Origin: Martensiomyces pterosporus
Taxonomy: Eukaryota > Kickxellomycota > Kickxellomycetes > Kickxellales > Kickxellaceae
Direction of reading: 5' to 3'
Assembly (NCBI GenBank): GCA_025201845.1
Contig: MU604087.1
Span: 16,133-30,681 of the forward strand
DNA: 14,549 bases
Shown here: piece after piece, positions 8,160 to 14,549 of the stretch
How positions within the stretch are numbered: position 1 is the first letter of the stretch
How the letters are laid out: every line of letters begins with the position of its first letter
Position numbers and translations under genes: made by a program
The notes under the pieces: generated by a model
What the model saw: the letters and a program-made list of their open reading frames with translations, nothing else
Database searches by the model: none
Told to the model about the DNA's origin: nothing

Positions 8160-8954
8160 ATGCCAATGGACACTGCCGTCACAAGTGGTCGTACTACTCC
8201 TCAGCACGCTGAAGGCAAGGAGGCTCCCAACGCCGCTGGGGCCCAGACCTTCCCAGCCTACCCCTACCCGCAAGAGGTGGGTCCCCGCGAGATCCAAATC
8301 GTCGCTCCTCCCCCCCAGTTCCGCCGCTTCGGTAACGCCGCCGCCCTTGGGCTGATCACCTTCGGTATGTGCACCGTGCAGGAGTCAATGATGCAGGCCG
8401 GTATGTCCGTCGGCTATGGTCACGGCATTCGGTCCATGACTGGCCAGTGCCTTGCTGTTGCTGGTGTTGCTCAGTTCGCAGCCGGTCTGTGGCAGATCGC
8501 CAACGGCGACACCTTCGAAGGCGCAGCATTCACCTCCTTCGGCGCCTCGTGGTTCGCCAAGGGCCTTGCCATGGTCCCTGGAATCGGCACCATCGACTAC
8601 CAGGCCAACGAGAACCCCGAGTACGTTCGCAAGCAGAACGGCATCATTGCCCTCGCCTGGTGCATCTGGGTGTTCATCCTCCTCGCTGGCAACGTCAAAT
8701 CCCACATTGCCAACATCGTCATGTTCCTCCTCCTTAACCTTCAGCTTGATGTCGGCTGCGCCGGTACCTGGCTCAACCACGAGAAGCTCATCAAGGCCGG
8801 CGCGTGGTTTGGCTTCTTCTGCGGCCTCGCTGCCATGTACAACGCTGCCACCATTCTGCTTAACGAGGAGAACTTTTGGTTCAATCTTCCTGTTGGCAAC
8901 TGGTACACGCCCAAGCACATCGAGGACGAGGAGGGCCGGATGTACGAGGCTTAG
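8160..8954 (+). CDS. Acetate/ammonium transporter, GPR1/FUN34/YaaH (ATO) family
   Basis: A 264-residue membrane protein of the AceTr family (yeast Ato1-3/Ady2, Yarrowia Gpr1, bacterial SatP), which transports acetate or succinate with protons and is linked to ammonium export. The hydrophilic N-terminus (1-55) is followed by six hydrophobic segments: about 60-82, 94-113, 121-140, 160-178, 180-202 and 212-234. Family marks are RRFGNAAALGL (55-65), AAFTSFGASWFAKGL, and the C-terminal EENFWFNLPVGNW. The usual NPAPLGL signature is NAAALGL here (59-65), so both prolines are alanine. The start is MPMDTAV at 8160; the ATG at 8166 is an alternative. Upstream, CTTGTAAGC...TTTTCCAG at 8082-8128 might be a 47-base 5'UTR intron. 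Upstream in-frame ATGs lie before the TATA box. Convergent with RPL4. Substrate is not decided by sequence. Confidence 0.93.
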   Translation: MPMDTAVTSGRTTPQHAEGKEAPNAAGAQTFPAYPYPQEVGPREIQIVAPPPQFRRFGNAAALGLITFGMCTVQESMMQAGMSVGYGHGIRSMTGQCLAVAGVAQFAAGLWQIANGDTFEGAAFTSFGASWFAKGLAMVPGIGTIDYQANENPEYVRKQNGIIALAWCIWVFILLAGNVKSHIANIVMFLLLNLQLDVGCAGTWLNHEKLIKAGAWFGFFCGLAAMYNAATILLNEENFWFNLPVGNWYTPKHIEDEEGRMYEA

Positions 8955-9511
8955 GCGATGGAGCACCTGCTCTCTGGCCGCTGCTGGCATGCGTGAGTCA
9001 TCGCTTCCTTTCACAACACCCACCTGTCTCCACCGATGCCAATGTGAATATACACCACCTCCTTTCATATCCTTCCCCTGCGATACAAACCCTTCTATAG
9101 TTCATTTCCCCGTTCTTATTCGCAGCTAATACACTTCCGCTGCAAGCAACCCAGCAAGCCGTTTTGATAGGGCCCTGCGATCGCCCCAAGCGGGATATGG
9201 CACAGCCCCTCCTTGTGCTGCAGGGCAAGCACAAAAATATACCCCAGCACGCATGGTGGGCGGGTAGCCTGAGCTCCCAGTCCTCCTTGCATGTTGTCCA
9301 GCGTGCATGAACGTAGCAGCAGCAGCAGAGGCGGCGGAATAAATCGCATTTTTCAAAAACAACCAACGCAAAGGCCCTAGCCAAGACATGAAAAGAGAGT
9401 GCAAGGCCACTTGAGAAAGAAGCAGATTTGTCCCTTGCGATGCTGGGGCAGAGTGGAGCTAACGCAACAAAGCTGCCGACATCGTCGTAGCCAAGAATAG
9501 AAGACTCGCGT
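8955..9511. other. Convergent 3' intergenic region, ATO gene / RPL4
   Basis: About 560 bases holding the 3'UTRs of the two converging genes. A CAGCAGCAGCAG stretch occurs around 9317-9330. Minus-strand open frames here are continuations of shadow frames opposite RPL4 and show no family resemblance. No RNA gene seen. Confidence 0.6.
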
Positions 9512-10818
9512 TTAGTCGGCCTTGAGGATGTCAAGGAACTTCTTGGAGGCAGACTTCTTGTAGACACGCTTGGTGGTCTTCTTGTTCTTGCCGAGGATCT
9601 CAGCGCGGCGGAGGACCTGAGCGTAGGGGTTGAGGCGGACAAGGACCTGAGTGTTGCGCAGGGGGTTCTTCTTCTGGGTGAAGGGGCGCTTGGTGAAGCG
9701 GGAGCCGGCGGGGCGGACAACGGCCTGGACTTCATCCGAAGCAATGATGCGCGAGACATCGGGGTTGCTGATGAGGGGAGCAGGGAGGGTGTAGCCCTTC
9801 TTCTGCTCAGAGGCCTCAGCCTGGGTGCCGAAGACCTTGTCGAGGGCCTCAAAGGCAGGCTGGGTCCAGATCACGAAGCGACCGAGGTGACCACCAGGAG
9901 CGAGCTGGAGGAGGTTGAGGCGGGTGACGTCAACGAGCTCGACACCAGGGAGGTTGCGGAAGGCGTGGGTGATACCGTTGTCCTGGGCGTAGACAACAAG
10001 AGGACCGCGGCGCTGACGGTGGCGGCGGTTGCGGAGCTTACCACGACCGGCACGGATCGAGCGCGTGTTGCTGACCTTGGCAACATCGGCGTAGGCCTTG
10101 AGGGCCTTGAGGAGCTGGGTAGCCTCCTTGGTCTTGTTGAGGGACTCGGCCTCAGCAGAGACGACAAGAGGAACCTCCTCGATGCTGCCGATGCGGTGAC
10201 CGCGGCCAGAAACGAGGGCGGTGACGCCGGTGGCAGCAACAGCCGAAGCAGTAGCATAGCGCTTCTGGTTCAGGTTGGTGCGGACGTGCCACTTGCGCCA
10301 GACCTTGTTAGGGGCGAACATACGACCACCACGGGTCATGTTACCGAAAGCGGCCTGTCCCGCGCGGTGGGTACCACCACCAGAGACACGGGGAATACGG
10401 GCGACGGCGCGACCAGTACCCCACGACTCTGCGGAGGTCTCCTCACCAGCCTGCTGCTTGGCGGCGTAGGGCTGACGGCGGTTCTTGGCCATGTTCTTGT
10501 GGACAAACTGGACAAGGTCAGGGCGGATGGGCGCCTTGAAGACCGAGGGAAGGGGCACAGTGGCGTCAAGCTTGTCGCCGGTAAGGCCAAAGACGGAAAC
10601 AACGGGGCGAGCTGCCTAGATTCAAATAGTGCACAGCTGTGGGCGTTCGTGTTCAGTGAATGCGAATGTCAATTATGCAAATTGCAGATCTAGTCCTGCA
10701 GGATTCGCCTGCCAAATCTGTCTGCGCCGCGGTTTGCTGCACACGGATGCTGCCTCGTGGCCGAATCCATTCGGTGCATCCATCAATCCACCCATCCATC
10801 CGCTGCGCTACGTACCAT
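9512..10818 (-). CDS. RPL4: 60S ribosomal protein L4 (uL4), two exons
   Basis: This encodes a 368-residue cytosolic large-subunit ribosomal protein whose long loop lines the peptide exit tunnel. Exon 1 is only the ATG (10818-10816) followed directly by donor GTACGT. Exon 2 runs 10615-9512 after acceptor AATCTAG (AG at 10617-10616), with a CTGAAC branch candidate at about 10657-10652. The join gives [20 protein letters not shown], matching yeast MSRPQVTV..LTG.. in length. An in-frame TAG immediately before exon 2 proves that splicing or another start is needed; the internal GTG at 10558 is a valine, not a start. The signature region reads [40 protein letters not shown]. Others are [30 protein letters not shown] and [13 protein letters not shown]. 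The C-terminal tail is Lys-rich. Divergent from PRP19. Confidence 0.97.
10616..10815 (-). other. RPL4 intron immediately after the start codon
   Basis: A 200-base intron with donor GTACGT directly after ATG and acceptor TCTAG. It contains a degenerate CCAT/CATC-rich run (about 10777-10800). Placement is supported by the conserved N-terminus on the exon 2 side and by being the only ATG|GT match found in the upstream 250 bases. Confidence 0.85.
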
Positions 10819-11179
10819 TTTTGTCAATTAAAACTAACTTTGAGGGTTAGATTCGATGTAGGTGAAGGAAGAGGCCTGAACCCTGGGTGTGTGGAGCTGC
10901 TATCAGCTTAAACGAAAAAAAATTCAGCAATCACCACGGCAGCCACAGAAGAGCCCAGAAAAATTGTGCTTCCTTTGTGGATCACGCGTGATTAAACACG
11001 GATCAGCACGTTTTCACTGACACGCAAGCAGCCAAAACAAGGCTGAGAATTTTGAGGAGTCGAGCGCAAATATGCAAAGCTGGCTGGCTGTTCCTTCACC
11101 ACGGTCGCTACACTGTTTTTTGTTTTGCTCCTTGCTTTCGCTTGCGCCCTTTTTGCATTGACTCGCATCTAGAGTGGAA
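10819..11179. promoter_or_regulatory. Divergent promoter region between RPL4 and PRP19
   Basis: 361 bases separate the two start codons, so both promoters and both 5'UTRs lie here. There is no TATA box on either side. The PRP19 side is pyrimidine-rich (TTTTTTGTTTTGCTCCTTGC). A perfect 12-base palindrome containing ACGCGT sits at 10981-10992. On the RPL4 side, GAGGGTTAG at 10842-10850 resembles a telomere-repeat-like (Tbf1-type) site, a weak match. Confidence 0.6.
10981..10992. promoter_or_regulatory. Palindrome ATCACGCGTGAT
   Basis: A perfect 12-base inverted repeat with an ACGCGT core in the middle of the RPL4/PRP19 promoter. ACGCGT is the core of fungal MBF (MCB) sites, and symmetric sites of this kind can bind dimeric factors. 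That it is bound is inference. Confidence 0.4.
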
Positions 11180-12983
11180 ATGAGCTTTTGCTGTGCCTGT
11201 AAGTAGAGCGACCCGCCACCGCCACCGCCATCGCAGCTGCCACAAACACGATCATAAAGGTGTCTTGCTTTGGCTAAAGCCGGCCTGATTCAAAAAGGAA
11301 AACTTGCTAATTTCAGTGTGATGCGTTGTTCGCATACAAATACCAATTTGCTCGCATGGACTTATAGTGTCAGGGGAGGTCCCTCAGGACCCAGTGCTTT
11401 CATTAAAGACTGGCCGCATATACGAGAGGCGGCTGCTTCAGAAATATCTTGAAAACAGCGATGGAAAGGAGCCAAACGCGGATCACACGCTTGCAGAGAA
11501 CGACATAGTATCTGTGCATGCTGATCCTCCGTCAGTCAAGCCACGCCCACCCACACTGACCTCGATCCCAGCGCTGCTCTCAGCCTTCCAAAACGAGTGG
11601 GACTCGCTTGTCCTCGAAACATTTACACTGAAGCAGCAGTATCAGCAGGTGCGCCAAGAGCTCTCACAGGCGCTCTACCAAAACGATGCCTCTTGCAGAG
11701 TGATTGCCAGGCTTATGAAAGAGCGCGATGAGGCGAGGGGGACGCTAGCTACGCTCCAAGCCCAAATCAGCGCACTCGAAACTAGCAAGAGCATTGCTAC
11801 TAGCAGCGTAAACAAGGCTAGCGGCAATGAAGATGGCGCCAGGATGGACGTTGACGGCGAAGAGAAGGATTCTGGTGCTGCTGCTACAAGTGAGGCGCTG
11901 AGTTCTGAAGATGCATATTACGAAAAAGCTGCTGAGACAGCCAAGCGCCTGTTCAAGAGCCGCGTAAAGCGCAAGCTGCCTGCCAATCTTACCCCAGCAG
12001 ACAAGTGGAAAACTGCAACTCAAACAACCCTTGTCGAGTCCCTGCACACATCGACGAAGCCAGGTATCATCGCCTTGGACCTTGACAGCTCCGGCGACTT
12101 GGCCCTTACTGGCGGTTTGGATAACCACGCTGAGGTGTATTCGCGCAAAAGAGACCAGACACTGGCCACCATCAAGGGGCACACAAAGAAGGTCACTGCT
12201 GCACTTTGGATTAATGGCGGCGGGCTTGACCAGCAGATTATCACCGCATCGGCCGACAAGTCAATTCGCATCTGGCAGCCCAAACCGGCCAACTCTGAGG
12301 AAGGAACGGACATCCGCTCGATTGGGTGGACTAAGCTGCACATTATCAAGGAGCACACTGCCGAGGTTGTCGGTCTCTCGGTCCATCCATGTGGCGAATA
12401 CTTTGCTAGTGCGGCAGCCGACGGCACATGGGCCGTCCACTCGCTTAATGGCGAGACTGTAATTAGCGAAAAGGTTGACTCCCCAATTTCGCAGATTGCC
12501 TTCCACCCCGATGGCCAAATCATTGGCGTGGGTACAGCTGACGGCTATGTGAAGATCATCGATGTCAAACAGAAGCAAGTCCTCGCGACACTTGATGTTG
12601 CCAGCGAGGCTGACAGCACGGAAGTTACAGGTCTGCACTTTAGCGAGAATGGCTACTATTTTGCCACAACCTGCGCCTCTTCAGCGGCTGTTTGGGATCT
12701 CCGCAAGCAGAAGCGTGTTCGCGAATGGACAGCAGCAGATCTGCCATCTGAGGACGGGGAACAGTCTTCGCCGTTTAATACGGTCCAGTTTGACAAAACG
12801 GGTGGATATCTTGCCTTCTCCAGCAGCAGGGTTCATTTGTTCCTGGTCAAGGGATGGCATCACCTGGCGTCTCTCCCCGGAAGTAGCTCTATTCAAGATA
12901 TTGCTTGGATCGGGGACTTGTCCGCTGGCCTTGCTGCTGCCTCCAGCGATAACTCTCTCCACTACTTCTCGCCAACTGAATAA
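11180..12983 (+). CDS. PRP19: Pre-mRNA-processing factor 19, U-box E3 ligase, two exons
   Basis: Exon 1 is 11180-11198 (ATG AGC TTT TGC TGT GCC T), donor GTAAGT at 11199. Exon 2 is 11368-12983 after acceptor CTTATAG. The phase-1 join makes a Leu codon and MSFCCALSGEVPQDPVL, which aligns residue for residue with human MSLICSISNEVPEHPCV. The product has 544 residues. It is the core of the nuclear NineTeen Complex that stabilises U5/U6 in the activated spliceosome, and a ubiquitin ligase. A U-box covers about residues 1-72 (RIYERRLLQKYL). The Prp19 tetramer coiled coil follows at about 75-145 (LTSIPALLSAFQNEWDSL, LKQQYQQVRQELSQALYQND, ASCRVIARL). An acidic linker (155-190) and seven WD40-type repeats (about 236-544) complete it. 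The GTG at 11367 spans the splice junction and is not a start. Confidence 0.96.
11199..11367 (+). other. PRP19 intron 1
   Basis: A 169-base phase-1 intron, GTAAGT...TTATAG, with a GCTAAT branch candidate at 11306-11311, about 57 bases before the acceptor. A stronger-looking TTTCAG at 11311-11316 is too close to that branch site, and using it would give TGA as the next codon, so it is likely a decoy. Confidence 0.88.
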
Positions 12984-13012
12984 TTTTACTATCTATCCTT
13001 ACTGCCGACTTT

Positions 13013-13183
13013 ATGCTTTTTATTCTGTGAAACACGATCTTGAACGTCACCATCTACTTGCCTTTCTTCCTCCCTGTGGCCATTCCCTTGCTCCATGCCA
13101 TTAAGAAGGTGGTTAAGGAAGCCAAACAGCCTGCAAAGAAAGACGCTGGTGCTGCTGCTGCTTCCACAAAAAAGACCGAGTGA
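13013..13183 (+). CDS. Small protein-like frame with an early in-frame TGA
   Basis: Thirty bases after the PRP19 stop, an ATG opens a frame of five codons (MLFIL), hits TGA at 13028-13030, and continues open in the same frame for 50 codons to TGA at 13181. The downstream part reads NTILNVTIYLPFFLPVAIPL, then LHAIKKVVKEAKQ, then a Lys/Ala-rich tail ending STKKTE. It is one hydrophobic helix followed by a basic tail, with codon use like the neighbouring genes. There is no AG dinucleotide between the PRP19 stop and 13106, so a spliced start inside this stretch is excluded. Options are initiation at ACG (13034, A at -3 and +4), stop readthrough, a broken small membrane protein gene, a sequence error, or chance. 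I do not recognise the family. Confidence 0.3.
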
Positions 13184-13831
13184 ACAAAGCACAGCAGTGC
13201 ACCATTAGCTTTTCCTTTGTACATCAGATCATCAACAAGAGCAAAGACAAAAGAGCATGAATGGGGAGTGCGATGACATGTGGCCATCTCGTTGCAGCAG
13301 AGCTGGCATTGGAGAAGGCATGGACAGTAGCACTCGACCACACCAACCCCGCAATTTACACACCTCCCTGGGTGGATGTGCTGCATGCAGGTTAGCCGGT
13401 GCAGTCTTGAGTTCTGAGAGGTGCATAGCGATGGTCTTACTGTTTTGGTAAACGCTAGATTCCAGTTAACTCGATAAGTGGGTAGTGGTAATTGTCTCAA
13501 TAAACTGAAACTTGGTACTTTGCATGCTGCTTCTCTAAGACTCCAACGGCCAGGTAGCGTTTTTATATGCGGCGCTTCCCTATGACCGCCAGATAGATAG
13601 CTGCCACCACTCTCACAGTTCTAACGATGCTAATCATCAGCTAGGTAGCCACGACAGTCACACAGTTGACGCAAGCTACCAGCAAACCCTGTCTGTGGAT
13701 AACAACGATTTAGACGTTGAATCCGTGGATTTTGGAGGGATACCAGTTACGGCATGACAAACGGCATGTCTCCACGTAAGTCTTGAGACGCAGCTGCTCG
13801 AAATGTTGCTGAGCGTGTGGGGGTGGGTTGT

Positions 13832-13860
13832 CAGCATCTGTAATGATGGCTCAGATGCTG
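13832..13860. repeat. Perfect 9-bp inverted repeat
   Basis: CAGCATCTG and CAGATGCTG separated by 11 bases, able to form a hairpin. It is in a region without recognised genes, so its role is unknown; it could be chance. Confidence 0.6.
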
Positions 13861-14240
13861 TTATCTCTGGATCTGGTGGCACTCTCTTGGTAGTTTCTCT
13901 ACATGTCCAGCTGAGGGCGAACCCGGAATGCGATGGTGTCAGCCATAATAAGAGCACTACGATAAGGAGTTTGAACGGGTATAAAAGCGATGAGGAATCC
14001 AGGCGTCGAAGGGGACATCATCAAGTCGAATTTAAGACATCGGATGCTAAAATATATCGCACATGTTGCCTACTTAATGCCTAAGCAATTCAAAGCAAGC
14101 CCTACTGCCTAACTCTCTTTGACTGATTTCCCACGAACAACCTACCACCCTCAGTGATCGAATCTTGAATAAGGAGAGACAGCACATAAAAGTGTGATGT
14201 CTTCAGTCGAGGGGATCGTGTTCCTAAACAGAGTAAAGCT

Positions 14241-14260
14241 AAGCCAAGCCAAGCCAAGCC
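14241..14260. repeat. (AAGCC)4 tandem repeat
   Basis: Four perfect AAGCC units, followed by TCC. A short pentanucleotide satellite in the gene-free right end. Confidence 0.9.
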
Positions 14261-14549
14261 TCCATCCTCCTGGATGCTCTACACCTCGGGTTTAAATTCC
14301 TATCGGGTCTGATGTCGTGCCATGATCCATGTTTCTGAGGGACGGCGGGTTGTGAAATGAGGAGCCGCTTGGCCTATCTACCAATGTTGTCCAATCGACT
14401 ACTTGTCGTACCCTGGGAGGTTCCACTTGAACCGCAGTCTATCTCAGTCCACCTATCCAATATTTGCGTTATGATAAGACCGAGATAAGACTTTTGTATT
14501 GCACTCAGTGCTGAATATAAAATTCTGCTCCTTGGAACTAGTAGCCAAG

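Larger units (their letters stand above)
13184..14549. other. Right-end region without recognised gene
   Basis: About 1.37 kb. An AATAAA at 13499-13504 could be a polyadenylation signal for PRP19 or the small frame. Beyond about 13.5 kb the sequence becomes richer in A/T and in short repeats: a 9-bp hairpin (13832-13860), a canonical TATAAAAG (13980), a TATAAAA near the end, an AAGCC tandem repeat (14241-14260), and GATAAGAC twice at 14473-14490. Open frames of about 90 codons occur on both strands around 13.7-14.1 kb but resemble no known protein. It may be a decayed mobile-element region; see findings. Confidence 0.45.

Noticed and set aside
9887..10693. 268-codon open frame on the plus strand opposite RPL4
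   Set aside because: It lies antisense to RPL4, whose strong codon bias keeps the complementary frame open. Composition (Gly/Val/Thr/Glu-rich) matches no family.
13054..13500. 148-codon Cys-rich minus-strand frame after PRP19
   Set aside because: Overlaps the more coding-like plus frame. Its cysteines are irregular and no start context or family was recognised.
13676..13957. 93-codon minus-strand and overlapping plus-strand frames in the right-end region
   Set aside because: Neither resembles a known retroelement or cellular protein; both could be chance frames in repetitive DNA.

Overview
The window looks like chromosomal DNA of a fungus. Seven conserved eukaryotic genes can be recognised. 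They have few, short spliceosomal introns with GT..AG ends and, in one case, a TACTAAT branch site. A fungal-type acetate/ammonium transporter and an OPT transporter fit this too. My impression is an early-diverging lineage (Kickxellomycotina-like), but that is a guess. No bacterial, plasmid, CRISPR or viral signature was found.

Left part (1-5.1 kb): the 3' end of an oligopeptide (OPT) transporter runs in from the left edge (+). It is followed by a complete intronless eIF3 subunit h gene (+), then ribosomal protein L9 (RPL9) on the minus strand with a probable long 5'UTR intron. Divergent from RPL9 is a two-exon gene for the ESSS/NDUFB11 subunit of mitochondrial complex I (+). Its intron carries a perfect 69-bp tandem duplication in which each copy ends in ten Gs.

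Middle part (5.1-8.15 kb): about 3 kb with no gene I can recognise. It holds homopolymer tracts, a (CTGC)7 microsatellite and one suggestive, apparently frame-broken coding relic on the minus strand. Its right edge is the TATA-containing promoter of the next gene.

Right part (8.15-13.2 kb): an ATO-family (GPR1/FUN34/YaaH) acetate transporter (+) converges on ribosomal protein L4 (RPL4, -), whose first exon holds only the ATG. RPL4 diverges from the splicing factor and ubiquitin ligase PRP19 (+), whose first coding exon is 19 nt. The two share a compact promoter of about 360 bp containing a perfect ATCACGCGTGAT palindrome. Just after PRP19 is a short, protein-like frame interrupted near its start by an in-frame TGA.

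Right end (13.2-14.55 kb): no recognisable gene. The sequence changes character, with a hairpin, TATA boxes and an AAGCC tandem repeat, and may be a decayed mobile-element region.

The genes are housekeeping functions (translation, splicing, respiration, nutrient transport) in ordinary eukaryotic order, not a pathway or operon. I see no convincing novel multi-gene system. The most useful leads are the interrupted small frame after PRP19, the G-rich duplication in the complex I gene intron, the altered NPAPLGL motif of the ATO protein, and the unusually short first coding exons of RPL4 and PRP19.
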